Shown here piece by piece: positions 50,035 through 58,889 of a stretch of DNA of 64,000 nucleotides; the first letter of the stretch is position 1, and the number at the start of each line of letters is the position of its first letter. Under the pieces are notes generated by a model. The model was given only the letters and a program-made list of their open reading frames with translations, did not search any database and was not told the DNA's origin. This stretch comes from Bittarella massiliensis (ex Durand et al. 2017) (GTDB lineage Bacteria > Bacillota > Clostridia > Oscillospirales > Ruminococcaceae): assembly GCF_017566145.1 (NCBI RefSeq), contig NZ_JABFCL010000010.1, positions 23,928-87,927 on the forward strand, written 5' to 3'. The position numbers and the translations under genes were made by a program.

Positions 50035-51804
50035 TTGAGAAAGACGAAAATCATCTGCACCCTGGGCCCGGCCACCGACCGGGAGGGCGTATTGGAAAAT
50101 ATGATCAAGGCCGGCATGGACGTGGCCCGGGTCAACTTCTCCCACGGCAGCCACGAAGAGCACGCCAAGCGGCTTGAGAAGCTGGTGGCCCTGCGGGAAC
50201 TGCTCAACCTGCCCATCGCCACCATGCTGGACACCCGCGGCCCCGAGGTGCGCACCAAGCGCTTCAAATCCGGGGCGGTCAAGCTGAAAAAGGGGCAGAA
50301 CTTCGTCCTCACCACCCGGGAGGTGGAGGGGGATGAAACCATCGTCTCGGTCACCTACCAGGGGTTGCCGGGGGATTTAAAGCCGGGGGACACCGTCCTC
50401 ATCGACGACGGCAAGGTGGAGCTGCGGGTCCTCTCCACCGACGCCACCGACATCGTCTGCGCCGTGCAAAACGACGGCCCGGTGGGCGATCACAAGGGGA
50501 TCAACCTCCCCGGCGTCAGCCTGCGCATGCCCTATATGTCCGAACAGGACGCCGACGACATCGAGTTTGGCATCCGCGCCGGGTTTGACTTCATCGCCGC
50601 CTCCTTCGTCCGCTCGGCCGACGACGTGCTGCAAATCCGCAAACTGCTGGACAAACACCGCTGCAAGCGCATCAAAATCATCTCCAAGATCGAAAACGCC
50701 GAGGGGGTCGCCAACATCGACGACATCCTGCGGGTGTCCGACGGCATCATGGTGGCCCGGGGCGACATGGGGGTCGAGATCCCCCTGGAGGAGATCCCGG
50801 TCATCCAGAAGATGCTCATCAAAAAGTGCTACAACGCGGGAAAACAGGTCATCACCGCCACCCAGATGCTCGACTCGATGATGCAAAACCCCCGCCCCAC
50901 CCGCGCCGAGGCCACCGACGTGGCCAACGCCATCTACGACGGCACCAGCGCCATCATGCTCTCAGGGGAGACCGCCGCCGGCAGCTACCCGGTGGAGGCG
51001 GTCAAGACCATGGCCCGCATCGCCTGCCGGGCAGAGGAGGACATCCGCTACGACAACCGCTTCCGCGCCCGGGCCATCTCCGACAAACTAAACATCACCG
51101 ACGCCATCTCCCACGCGGCCTGCACCTCTGCCTACGACCTGGAGGCCAGGGCCATCATCGTGGTCACCAACTCCGGCACCACCGCCCGGATGGTCAGCAA
51201 GTACCGCTCCTCCATCCCGGTGATCGGCTGCTCGGTCACCGGCACCGTCTGCCGGCAGATGAACCTCTCCTGGGGGGTCACCCCCCTGCTGCTGCCCGAG
51301 TGCGACGACCTGGACGACCTCTTTGAACTGGCGGTGGAGGCCGCCAAGGGCGCCGGCCTGGTGCGCGACGGCGACCTGGTGGTCATCACCGCCGGCACCC
51401 CGCTGCGCCAGTCGGGCACCACCAACCTGCTCAAGGTGCACATCGTGGGCGATGTGCTGATCTCCGGCAAGGGCATCAGCGACGGCAAGGTGGTGGGCAA
51501 CCTCTGCGTCTGCAAGGACGAGGACGAGGCCCTGCAGAAGTTCAAGCAGGATGACATTCTGGTCATCCCCGAGACCTCCCCCAAAATTCTCCACCTGCTG
51601 AAGATGGCCTCCGGCATCATCACCGAGGAGAGATTTGACGGCTGCTACACCGGCATCGTCGGCTCGGCGCTGGACATCCCCGTCCTCATCGACGCCGCAG
51701 GCTGCACCGAGACCCTCAAGAGCGGCACCACCGTCAAGCTGGACGCCAGCAAGGGCATCGTCTCCTCCAGCACCCTGGAAAGCGCTCTGAGCCGGGAGAG
51801 ATAG
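50035..51804 (+). CDS. pyk: Pyruvate kinase with C-terminal PEP-utilising-type domain
   Basis: 589 residues from a TTG (AGGAG upstream; the ATG at 50028 is out of frame). TKIICTLGPATDREG, RVNFSHGSHEEH, MLDTRGPEVRTK, IISKIENAEGV with the catalytic Lys, and MVARGDMGVEIPLEE are all intact; the T-loop ATQMLDSMMQNPRPTRAE is present. The last 110 residues, with GKGISDGKVVGNLCVCK and the loop of the mobile His domain, make it the long Bacillus-type form, though the usual catalytic His of the mobile domain is not obvious. Final ATP-producing step of glycolysis. Confidence 0.95.
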   Translation: MRKTKIICTLGPATDREGVLENMIKAGMDVARVNFSHGSHEEHAKRLEKLVALRELLNLPIATMLDTRGPEVRTKRFKSGAVKLKKGQNFVLTTREVEGDETIVSVTYQGLPGDLKPGDTVLIDDGKVELRVLSTDATDIVCAVQNDGPVGDHKGINLPGVSLRMPYMSEQDADDIEFGIRAGFDFIAASFVRSADDVLQIRKLLDKHRCKRIKIISKIENAEGVANIDDILRVSDGIMVARGDMGVEIPLEEIPVIQKMLIKKCYNAGKQVITATQMLDSMMQNPRPTRAEATDVANAIYDGTSAIMLSGETAAGSYPVEAVKTMARIACRAEEDIRYDNRFRARAISDKLNITDAISHAACTSAYDLEARAIIVVTNSGTTARMVSKYRSSIPVIGCSVTGTVCRQMNLSWGVTPLLLPECDDLDDLFELAVEAAKGAGLVRDGDLVVITAGTPLRQSGTTNLLKVHIVGDVLISGKGISDGKVVGNLCVCKDEDEALQKFKQDDILVIPETSPKILHLLKMASGIITEERFDGCYTGIVGSALDIPVLIDAAGCTETLKSGTTVKLDASKGIVSSSTLESALSRER

Positions 51805-51819
51805 GGGTCGCCCGCAAGA

Positions 51820-51860
51820 AAAAGAGGGGGGCTGTCTTACAGGACGGCCCCCCTCTTTTT
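51820..51860 (+). terminator. Rho-independent terminator after pyk
   Basis: AAAGAGGGGGGC/GCCCCCCTCTTT stem extended by GTC/GAC, then TTTTT. Confidence 0.92.
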
Positions 51861-52030
51861 CCCCGCTGTCCATCCTTACACAGGAGAGATGCCAAAGCCC
51901 GCAACTTTCCAGACTTCCCCCTCTTTTCCCCCGGGCCGTGTGCTGGCTCCCCCCTTTCCCGCCCCGGCCGGCAGGCCGGTTGTAACCCTTTTGAAACCAC
52001 TCTTTACCCTTCTGTAATATCTGTGTAAAG

Positions 52031-52172
52031 TCCCCTTGGCCTCTCCCCCCCTCTTCGCAAATGAACTTGCAAACAAAATACTGACCCGGTGAATCTCCCC
52101 TTGTCAATTTTACACAAACATTTCCCGTTTTTTTACATTTTGATTGCCGCTCCGGCGGCCCGGTGCTATATT
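52031..52172 (+). promoter_or_regulatory. Promoter region of the phosphate transporter with Pho-box-like repeats
   Basis: TATATT at 52167-52172 with TTGCCG 17 bases upstream is a plausible promoter. Directly before it, two TTTACA-type repeats (TTTTACAC near 52108-52115 and TTTTACAT near 52132-52139) resemble PhoP boxes of Bacillota. Phosphate-starvation control is inferred from these and the gene content. Confidence 0.4.
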
Positions 52173-52255
52173 GGTGGTGCCGTCTCACCGGCCGTCCCTC
52201 CCCCTTCCCGGAAAGGAGGGCCGATCTCGACAACCCGCCAAAGGAGGCCTTTTTT

Positions 52256-53308
52256 ATGACCGTCTCCCTCTCTGCCTTTTTGCAGCAGCTCGTCACCAGT
52301 CCGCCCCTGCTCATCACCGTCCTGCTCACCCTGGGGGTCATTCTGGTCAACGGCTGGACCGACGCGCCCAACGCCATCGCCACCTGCGTCTCCACCCGCT
52401 CCATCAAACCCCGCCACGCCATCTGGATGGCGGCCGCCTTCAACTTCTTAGGGGTGCTGGTGATGACCGCCCTCAACGCCACCGTGGCCCAGACCATCTA
52501 CAAGATGGTGGACTTTGGCGGCGATCCCCACCAGGCCCTCATCGCCCTCTGCGCCGCCCTCTTTGCCATTGTCACCTGGGCGACAGCGGCCTGGGCCTTC
52601 GGCATCCCCACCAGCGAGAGCCACGCCCTCATCGCCGGGCTCTCGGGGGCGGCCATCGCCCTGCACGGCGGGCTGGGGGGGATCAACGGCGGTGAGTGGG
52701 TCAAGGTCCTCTACGGCCTGGTCCTCTCCACCCTGTTGGGCTTTGCCCTGGGGTGGCTGTGCACCAAGGCCATCGAGTTTCTCTTCCGCCGCGCCGACCG
52801 CCAGAAGACCCTGGAGCCCTTTCGCTGGGCCCAGATCGGCGGCGGGGCCGCCATGGCCTTTATGCACGGCGCCCAGGACGGGCAGAAGTTCATGGGCATC
52901 TTCATGCTGGGCATCTTTCTGGCCGGCGGACAGGGGGACGCCCAGAGTTTTCAAATCCCCCTCTGGATGATGATCCTCTGCTCCCTGGTGATGGCCCTGG
53001 GCACCTCCATCGGCGGGATGCGGATCATCAAGGCCGTGGGGATGGACATGGTCAAGCTGGAAAAATACCAGGGCTTTGCCGCCGACCTGGCCGGTGCGGG
53101 CTGTCTGCTCGTCTCCTCCCTGACCGGGGTGCCGGTGAGCACCACCCACACCAAGACCACCGCCATCATGGGGGTGGGGGCCGCCAAACGGCTCTCCTCG
53201 GTCAACTGGGGGGTCGTCAAGGAGATGATCCTCACCTGGGTGCTCACCTTCCCCGGCTGCGGCCTCATCGGCTACCTGATGGCCAAGCTCTTTATCTGGA
53301 TTTTTTAA
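52256..53308 (+). CDS. pit: PiT-family inorganic phosphate transporter
   Basis: 350 residues from the ATG at 52256 (AAAGGAGGCC). Two PiT signatures: VNGWTDAPNAIATCVSTRSI in the first half and MHGAQDGQKFMGIFMLG in the second, with SESHALIAGLSGAAI and STTHTKTTAIMGVG as the paired reentrant segments. About ten membrane segments. It carries phosphate (or metal phosphate) with a cation. The DUF47 protein encoded next is its usual partner. Confidence 0.92.
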   Translation: MTVSLSAFLQQLVTSPPLLITVLLTLGVILVNGWTDAPNAIATCVSTRSIKPRHAIWMAAAFNFLGVLVMTALNATVAQTIYKMVDFGGDPHQALIALCAALFAIVTWATAAWAFGIPTSESHALIAGLSGAAIALHGGLGGINGGEWVKVLYGLVLSTLLGFALGWLCTKAIEFLFRRADRQKTLEPFRWAQIGGGAAMAFMHGAQDGQKFMGIFMLGIFLAGGQGDAQSFQIPLWMMILCSLVMALGTSIGGMRIIKAVGMDMVKLEKYQGFAADLAGAGCLLVSSLTGVPVSTTHTKTTAIMGVGAAKRLSSVNWGVVKEMILTWVLTFPGCGLIGYLMAKLFIWIF

Positions 53309-53347
53309 CCGCACCGCTGTGCGCTACCGAAAAAGGAGGGACTTTCC

Positions 53348-53971
53348 ATGGCCCACAAGAGAGAAAACGACTACTTTGAACTGCTCTGCCGCCAGGTGAC
53401 CCACTGCACCGAGGCCGCCGGGCTGCTGCAGGCGATCCTCGCCAACTTTGACCCCGACGCCCTGCAGGACCAGCTGGCCTCGCTCCACCAGGTGGAGCAC
53501 CAAGCCGATCTGGTCAAGCACGAGATGATGGAGAAACTCCTCCACGAGTTCATCACCCCCATCGAGCGGGAGGACATCACCGCCCTGGCGCAGGAGATCG
53601 ACAACGTCACCGACAACATCGAGGAGGTCGCCCTGCGCGCCTACATGTACAACATCTCCGCCGTCCCCCCCCAGGCGGTTCGCTTTGGCGAACTCGTCGG
53701 CCGCTGCTGCCAGGCCCTGGAAGAGGCCCTGGAGGAGTTTCGGCACTTCCGCAAGTCCCCCACCCTCTACCAAAAGATCGTCGCCCTCAACGAGCTGGAG
53801 GAGGAGGGCGACCAGCTCTACACCCAGGCGGTGCGCGCGCTCTACACCGGGACGGCCGACCCGGCCACCCTGCTGGCCTGGAGCGCCCTCTACGACCAGT
53901 TGGAGGGCTGCTGCGACGCCTGCGAACACGTGGCGGACATCGTCGAGACGGTGGTCATGAAAAACAGCTGA
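53348..53971 (+). CDS. DUF47/PhoU-like Pit accessory protein
   Basis: 207 residues, 39 bases after pit; AAAAGGAGG upstream. All-helical PhoU-like bundle with KRENDYFELLCRQVTHC at the start, the metal-binding-type EHQADLVKHEMMEKL and TPIEREDITALAQEIDNVTD, and DACEHVADIVETVV at the end. Partners of this type tune Pit activity in the cytoplasm. Confidence 0.9.
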   Translation: MAHKRENDYFELLCRQVTHCTEAAGLLQAILANFDPDALQDQLASLHQVEHQADLVKHEMMEKLLHEFITPIEREDITALAQEIDNVTDNIEEVALRAYMYNISAVPPQAVRFGELVGRCCQALEEALEEFRHFRKSPTLYQKIVALNELEEEGDQLYTQAVRALYTGTADPATLLAWSALYDQLEGCCDACEHVADIVETVVMKNS

Positions 53972-53987
53972 TCCGTCCCACAACCAC

Positions 53988-54023
53988 AAAGGGCCCCGGC
54001 GCCAAAATGCGCCGGGGCCCTTT
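53988..54023. terminator. Bidirectional terminator
   Basis: AAAGGGCCCCGGCGC/GCGCCGGGGCCCTTT arms (15 bp) around a CAAAAT loop. Confidence 0.92.
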
Positions 54024-54033
54024 GTCCTCGCCA

Positions 54034-54519
54034 TCAGCCCTCTTCGGGCCGCCAGCCCTTGCAGACATCCACCCACTTTTGGGCTTTTGCCAGGGCAAAG
54101 AGGTCGTCACACCCCAGCTCAATGGCCGAATTGGCGCTGCCGCAGGCGGGAAAGACCGTCTCGAAACGCCGCAGGGACTCGTCCAGACAGACCAGAATAT
54201 CCTCCCTCGCCAGGGCAAAGGGGCAGACCCCGCCCACCGCGTGGCCGGTCAGGGCCTCCACCGCGTCGGGGGCGAGCATCTTGGCTTTACAGCCAAAGGT
54301 GTCCTTAAAGCGGCGGTTGTCCACCTTGGCGTCCCCCGCCGCGACGATAAGCAGGGCGCTCTCCCCCCAGACAAAGGACAGGGTTTTGGCGATTCGCGCC
54401 GGAATGGTCCCCACCGCCTTGGCCGCCAGTTCCACCGTGGCGCTGGAAACCGGGAACTCCAAAATCTCCCCCTCTCGCCCCAGGACGCTCAAGTACGCTC
54501 GCACTGCTTCGATCGCCAT
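54034..54519 (-). CDS. YbaK/ProX-type aminoacyl-tRNA deacylase
   Basis: 161 residues; AAGGAG before the ATG. TVELAAKAVGTIPARIAKTL carries the conserved Lys, and VDNRRFKDTFGCKAKMLAPD, GHAVGGVCPFAL and VFPACGSANSAIELG are the ordered signatures of this family, which hydrolyses mischarged Cys- or Ala-tRNA(Pro). Acts in cytoplasmic translation quality control. Confidence 0.9.
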   Translation of the reverse strand: MAIEAVRAYLSVLGREGEILEFPVSSATVELAAKAVGTIPARIAKTLSFVWGESALLIVAAGDAKVDNRRFKDTFGCKAKMLAPDAVEALTGHAVGGVCPFALAREDILVCLDESLRRFETVFPACGSANSAIELGCDDLFALAKAQKWVDVCKGWRPEEG

Positions 54520-54566
54520 TTCGCAACAACTCCTTCTCTTTTCTCTTCGCGGTCAGTTGGGCCGCC

Positions 54567-55313
54567 CTACTCCGCCAGCAGCCGCTCCCGCAGGGCGGCG
54601 ATCTCGCCGCCGGTGAGGCCGATGGCCCGCAGGTACCCCTCGGCTCCCCCCTGGCGGCGGAGTTCCGCCAGGGCCATCTCCATGTTTTCCGGTGCAGAGG
54701 AGAAGGCCCCCTTCGGGATGCCGCCGGGGACCAACTTTTCCAGCGCGGCCCGCTGTCTCGCAAAGAAGGGGGCCATGTTGCCCTCGCTGGCGGCGTAATC
54801 GGCGACGATGACCGCCTCCTCCACCCCCGCCAGGGAGAGCAGAAGCATGGAGAGGACGCCGGTGCGGTCCTTTCCGGCGGTGCAGTGGTAGAGGACGCAG
54901 CCTTCCCGGCAGCCGGCCATCAGCGAGAGGGCCCGAGCCAGGGAGGGCTGGCTGTCCCGCAGCAGCGAGACGTAGAGCGCCCCCATGGACGCGGGCAGTC
55001 CGGCGGTTTTTCCCGCCGCCAAGCTGGATTGGAGGCGGTCCAGCAGCGGCACCTCCTCACAGCGGATGTCCCGGTACCCCCGCAGGCTGCTGGGGGCGCG
55101 CCTGCACTCCTCCCCCGAGCGCAGGTCGATGGAGAGGCGCACCCCGTACCGGTACAGCGCCTCCAGGTCCCCCTCTCCCAGCCCGGCGGGCTGGTCGCTG
55201 CGCAGAAAGCGCCCGGCGCGGACAGCGCCCGAACCCGCCGGGTAGCCGCCCAGATCGCGGGTGTTGTAAGTCCCCTGCAGCGGCAGGGGGGCATTGGCCG
55301 AAATGGGAGTCAT
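54567..55313 (-). CDS. Protein tyrosine phosphatase (Y_phosphatase3 / IphP-like)
   Basis: 248 residues from the ATG at 55313 (GAGAGGGGAAG upstream). NTRDLGGYPAGSGAV near the N-terminus and RLSIDLRSGEECRR are typical, and the active-site loop HCTAGKDRTGVLSMLLL has the CX5R motif with Cys and Arg intact. No signal peptide, so it is a cytoplasmic phosphatase of protein tyrosine or a phosphoinositide-like substrate. It is read away from the cotJ operon. Confidence 0.88.
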   Translation of the reverse strand: MTPISANAPLPLQGTYNTRDLGGYPAGSGAVRAGRFLRSDQPAGLGEGDLEALYRYGVRLSIDLRSGEECRRAPSSLRGYRDIRCEEVPLLDRLQSSLAAGKTAGLPASMGALYVSLLRDSQPSLARALSLMAGCREGCVLYHCTAGKDRTGVLSMLLLSLAGVEEAVIVADYAASEGNMAPFFARQRAALEKLVPGGIPKGAFSSAPENMEMALAELRRQGGAEGYLRAIGLTGGEIAALRERLLAE

Positions 55314-55548
55314 CTTCCCCTCTCCTCTCTTTTGTATCTGTTCAAAAGCCACGGCGCACATTTTTGTCCGCCATGGCTTTTCATTATACACCATTTTCTC
55401 GCCTTTCGCAGCCATTGCGCCAAAAAAAGGCGGCGCCCCGCCCGGCGGCGGCAAATCGGGCCGGAACGGCGGACGGGCAAACGCCATAGTGTGAAAAGGG
55501 ACGGCGGAAAGCCGCTCCCTACTCTCAACAGACAAGGAGACAACTGCA
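55314..55548. other. Divergent intergenic region upstream of cotJA
   Basis: Spacer between the phosphatase and cotJA. The cotJ promoter should be SigE-dependent, but I could not fix clear -35/-10 elements; CATAGTGT at 55483-55490 is a weak candidate. AAGGAGAC lies before cotJA. Confidence 0.35.
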
Positions 55549-55779
55549 ATGTACCAAAACGATCTCCACGCCAAGGGCTGCGGCTCTTGCGGCGGCGACT
55601 GCGGGGGTAGCTGCACCGGCGGAACCGGCGTCAGATGCCCCCAGCAGCCTGCAATGGGCTATGTTCCCGACCAGTCTTTCTCCAAACTGTATACCCCCTC
55701 AACTGCGCTCTGCCGCGGCACCCTCTTCGGGGCCCTCGACAAGCCGTTTTCCGGAAAGGGGTGCCACCGCCATGAATAG
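55549..55779 (+). CDS. cotJA: Spore coat-associated protein CotJA
   Basis: 76 residues. After a Gly/Cys-rich start (GCGSCGGDCGGSC) the conserved core is PAMGYVPDQSFSKLYTP and ALCRGTLFGALDKPF. Its stop overlaps the cotJB start by 8 bases. Expressed in the mother cell in known sporulators. It shows that the host lineage makes endospores. Confidence 0.9.
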   Translation: MYQNDLHAKGCGSCGGDCGGSCTGGTGVRCPQQPAMGYVPDQSFSKLYTPSTALCRGTLFGALDKPFSGKGCHRHE

Positions 55780-56023
55780 CGAAAAAGAAAAGCTGATGAA
55801 GGTCATCCGGGAGAGCGACTTTGTCATTCAGGAGTGCGCCCTCTACCTGGATACCCATCCCCGCGACAGCGCCGCGCTGCGCCTCTACGGCGACCAGCAG
55901 GCCCTGCGCAAAAAGGCGGTAGACGCCTACGAGCAAGCATTCGGCCCGCTCACCACTGCCGGCAACCAGTTTTCCAGCTGGCGCTGGATCGATGACCCGT
56001 GGCCCTGGGATTTGGAGGACTGA
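55772..56023 (+). CDS. cotJB: Spore coat protein CotJB
   Basis: 83 residues from the ATG at 55772. MKVIRESDFVIQECALYLDT, HPRDSAALRLYGDQQ and the tryptophan-rich end WRWIDDPWPWDLED are diagnostic. Second gene of cotJABC. Confidence 0.92.
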   Translation: MNSEKEKLMKVIRESDFVIQECALYLDTHPRDSAALRLYGDQQALRKKAVDAYEQAFGPLTTAGNQFSSWRWIDDPWPWDLED

Positions 56024-56026
56024 CCG

Positions 56027-56623
56027 ATGTGGACTTATGAGAAAAAACTGCAATTCCCCGTGCAGATCAAAACGCCCAACCCGGCGATGGCCAAAGTCAT
56101 CATCACCCAGCTGGGCGGCCCTGACGGCGAACTGGCCGCCAGCATGCGCTACCTCAACCAGCGCTACTCCATGCCCTACAAAGAGTGCAAGGGCATCCTC
56201 ACCGATGTGGGCACCGAGGAGCTGGCCCACGCCGAGATGATCGGCGCCATCGTCCACCAGCTGACCCGCTGCCTCTCCGTCGAGGAGATCAAAGAGGCGG
56301 GCTTTGACGCCTACTTTGTGGACCACACCACCGGCGTCTACCCCCAGGCGGCCGCCGGCTTCCCCTTCACCACGGCGGTGCTCCAGTCCAAGGGCGACGC
56401 CCTCACCGACCTCTTTGAGGACCTGGCCGCCGAGCAGAAGGCCCGCACCACCTACGACAACCTGCTGCGCCTGGTGGACGACCCCGATGTCATCGCCCCG
56501 CTGAAATTCCTGCGGGAGCGCGAGGTGGTTCACTTCCAGCGCTTTGGCGACGCGCTGCGGGTGGTGCAGGACAACCTGGACTGCCGCAACTTCTACGCCA
56601 TGAACCCCGAGTTCGACAAATAG
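56027..56623 (+). CDS. cotJC: Spore coat protein CotJC (manganese catalase family)
   Basis: 198 residues, three bases after cotJB. Ferritin-like di-metal helices: IITQLGGPDGELAASMRYLN, LTDVGTEELAHAEMIGAIVH, DLAAEQKARTTYDNLL and LREREVVHFQRFGDAL supply the Glu/His ligands. Likely a manganese catalase-like coat protein that protects the spore from peroxide. Confidence 0.95.
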   Translation: MWTYEKKLQFPVQIKTPNPAMAKVIITQLGGPDGELAASMRYLNQRYSMPYKECKGILTDVGTEELAHAEMIGAIVHQLTRCLSVEEIKEAGFDAYFVDHTTGVYPQAAAGFPFTTAVLQSKGDALTDLFEDLAAEQKARTTYDNLLRLVDDPDVIAPLKFLREREVVHFQRFGDALRVVQDNLDCRNFYAMNPEFDK

Positions 56624-56649
56624 CCCTTCGACCTCCTCCCCTCTCTCTC

Positions 56650-56687
56650 GCCCGCGCCGCGGCTTCCCGCCCGGCGCGGGCTTTTTT
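56650..56687 (+). terminator. Terminator of the cotJ operon
   Basis: GCCCGCGCCG/CGGCGCGGGC stem with a GC-rich loop, then six T. Confidence 0.92.
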
Positions 56688-56800
56688 GTCAAAATCCCCC
56701 CTGTTTCCAATTTGACAAAGGGGGGTGTCCCATCCGGTCAACGTGCTATAATGGGAGCCAAGCCGGCCGTTCGACGCCGCGCGAGAAGGGAGAACGCCGC

Positions 56801-57733
56801 TTGCACCCCACATTTTTTGCCCTGCCAAAAAGCCGGCAGATGCAGATTGTCAACGCCGCCATGGAGGTCTTTTCCCAGAGGGACTACCGCCACTGCGTCA
56901 CCGACGACATCGCCGCCCGGGCGGGCATCTCCAAGGGCTTCCTCTTTCACTATTTTGAAAACAAGTTGGGGCTCTATCTCTACCAGTACGCCCTAAACCT
57001 GGTGAGCGAGCGGCTGCGCGCCCCCGCCATCGCCCAGGAGCGCGACTTTTTTAAGCTGTTGGAGCGGGCGGCGCTGGAAAAGCTGGCCCCGATGAAGGAG
57101 CACCCCTCCCTCTTTGCCTTCTTCTTTCAGTCGCGCTTGGAGAGGGACGAGACCGTCTTGCAGGCCTTGGGCGGCGTGTGGGACCCCCTCATCGTCCAGA
57201 GCGCCGGGCGGATCCTCGCCCAGACCGACTGGAACCGCTTCCGCGACGATGTGGAGCCCAAGCTGGTTTTGGACCTGGTGCTCTCTGGCCCTCGTCGCCC
57301 GGCCGGCGGCGGTCTTTTTGCTGCTGGCCCCCTTTCGCATGCCCTGGCGGCAGAAGCTCCTCCTCTGCGCCGCCGGGCTGCGGGGGGCGGCGGCCATCGT
57401 CTTCTCCCTGGTGGTAGCCGCCAAAAAGCTGGGTTTGGTGGACCCCGGCGGCACGGTGTTGGGGATCTTTACCGACTATCAGGAGACCAGCGCCGCTCGC
57501 CTGGTGCAGCTGCCGGCAAACACGCTGCTGCGGGGCGCGCCCCGCTTTGTGGCCGATCTCCCCCTCCCCAAAGGGGTGCCGATTGTGGAGATCCTCCGCG
57601 CCGGGGAGACGGTGGTCCCCGGCGGCGGCACCCTGGTCAAAGAGGGGGTCACCCTCACCCTCTGCGGGGAGGAGGGGCGCCTTTCCGCCCTCCTCTCGCC
57701 AGAGGCAGACAGCTGATTTCCCGCCGGCTTTAA
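56801..57733 (+). pseudogene. TetR-family regulator, C-terminus lost to a deletion
   Basis: From a TTG after GAAGGGAG. Residues 1-160 are an ordinary TetR protein: RQMQIVNAAMEVFSQRDYRH, then the HTH TDDIAARAGISKGFLFHYFE. Homology stops after VEPKLVLDLVL (about 57283), where normal members continue for about 30-40 residues. The frame then runs 150 codons through out-of-frame antiporter sequence (Pro/Arg/Gly-rich nonsense) to 57733. The regulator is probably inactive or altered in ligand binding, although the DNA-binding domain is whole. Confidence 0.8.
57282..57716 (+). pseudogene. Remnant of an NhaP2-type K+/H+ antiporter C-terminus
   Basis: In the frame two bases off from the TetR, the sequence reads SLALVARPAAVFLLLAPFRM, then AGLRGAAAIVFS (antiporter last membrane part), then LGLVDPGGTVLGIFTDYQET and LPKGVPIVEILRAGETVVPG (TrkA-C domain). 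The N-terminal 300 or so residues are missing. About 30-35 residues between VFS and AAKKLGL, normally the last membrane helix, are also absent. No start codon is available, so it is a decayed gene joined to the TetR by deletion. Confidence 0.8.
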
Positions 57734-57776
57734 AAGGGGAGCGGCGCTGGAACATTCCAGCGCCGCTCCCCTTTTT
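57732..57776. terminator. Bidirectional terminator
   Basis: AAAAGGGGAGCGGCGCTGG/CCAGCGCCGCTCCCCTTTT arms around a short loop, T tract on the plus strand. Confidence 0.93.
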
Positions 57777-57789
57777 TGGGATGCTCGTT

Positions 57790-58695
57790 TTACAGCTTCA
57801 CCGCCGGCACCGCCAGCCGCGCGCCGGTCTCCCGCTCGGCGCCGAAGTTGAAGGACGGGCCGCTCTCCGGGGCAAAGCGGTAGCCAAAGGGCTCGGGGCG
57901 GTAGCGCTCCACCGCCCGCTGCACCGACTCGATGGCCAGGCAGAAGTCCTCCTCCCGCTCGTAGGGCTCGCTCTGAAAGTAGAAGAGGGCCCCGGCCGGC
58001 AGCTGGGCCAGCACGTACCCCGCCGGCACCGCGCCGCAGTAGTCCAGGGGCAGTTCCACCCCGGCGGCGATGTTGGAGCAGCCCTCCTTCACCAGCTGGG
58101 GCGGCAGCTCCAACAGGGCGGCGGTGTCCATCTTCTGGGGGATGCTATTGAGCAGCCCCTCCCACTCGCAGCCCATCTCCTCGCAAAAGGAGAGGTAGTC
58201 CTTCCCCTCTTTCGAGCAGAGGTAGAGCAGCTTTCTGCGGGGTCTCTCCTGGACGGTGACGGTGCACATCTTGATCTCTTCGCTCATCTGGCGTTCCTCC
58301 TTGCGTCGGATCAGGGCCTGATAGTCCCCGATCGGGTACTGTACGAACAGGGGGATGGGGGACGGCGCGCGCCGGTAGCGCGACGGGGCGACCGAAAAGC
58401 GGCTCTCAAAGGCCCGGGTAAACCCCTCGTGGCTGGCAAACCGGCTGTCCAGGGCGATGGCGATCACCGGGTCCCGGGTGTCCCGCAGACGGGCGGCCCC
58501 CTGGGTCAGCAAAACGGCCTGCAGGTACTCCCGCGGGGTCTGGCCCAGCAGCTCTTTAAAGAGGCGGTCGGCGTGCCGGCGGGAATAGCCGGCGGCGGCG
58601 TACAGCCCCTCCAGGGAAAACTCGTCCCTCCCCGCCCAGCGGCGGATGTAGTCCTGCATCCGCTGGACGGCGGCGGTCTGTTCGCTCAGCTCCAT
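57790..58695 (-). CDS. AraC-family regulator with GyrI-like effector domain
   Basis: 301 residues from the ATG at 58695 (GAGAGGGGGAGAG). The N-terminal 110 residues are an AraC double HTH (FSLEGLYAAAGYSRRHADRL; VIAIALDSRFASHEGFTRAF). Residues 160-301 form a GyrI-like drug-binding domain (EIKMCTVTVQERPRRKLLYL; YVLAQLPAGALFYFQSEP). This layout is that of multidrug-sensing activators such as Rob-type proteins. It ends near a divergent ABC exporter operon only by distance, so the target is unknown. Confidence 0.85.
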   Translation of the reverse strand: MELSEQTAAVQRMQDYIRRWAGRDEFSLEGLYAAAGYSRRHADRLFKELLGQTPREYLQAVLLTQGAARLRDTRDPVIAIALDSRFASHEGFTRAFESRFSVAPSRYRRAPSPIPLFVQYPIGDYQALIRRKEERQMSEEIKMCTVTVQERPRRKLLYLCSKEGKDYLSFCEEMGCEWEGLLNSIPQKMDTAALLELPPQLVKEGCSNIAAGVELPLDYCGAVPAGYVLAQLPAGALFYFQSEPYEREEDFCLAIESVQRAVERYRPEPFGYRFAPESGPSFNFGAERETGARLAVPAVKL

Positions 58696-58889
58696 CTCTC
58701 TCCCCCTCTCACAGCGTACCAGAGCGCACCCGGCGGCGCTTGACCTGGTTGGACAATCTCTTTGGGGCCAGTGTACCACCTGTCCCTCGCCCGGGACAAG
58801 TCGCAAGTGGCAAGGGGCAATTTTTTCCAGGGCGGCAAAAGGGGGGCGCAGCCCTGCCCGGCTGCGCCCCCCTGGGCGGTGTGGGCGGC

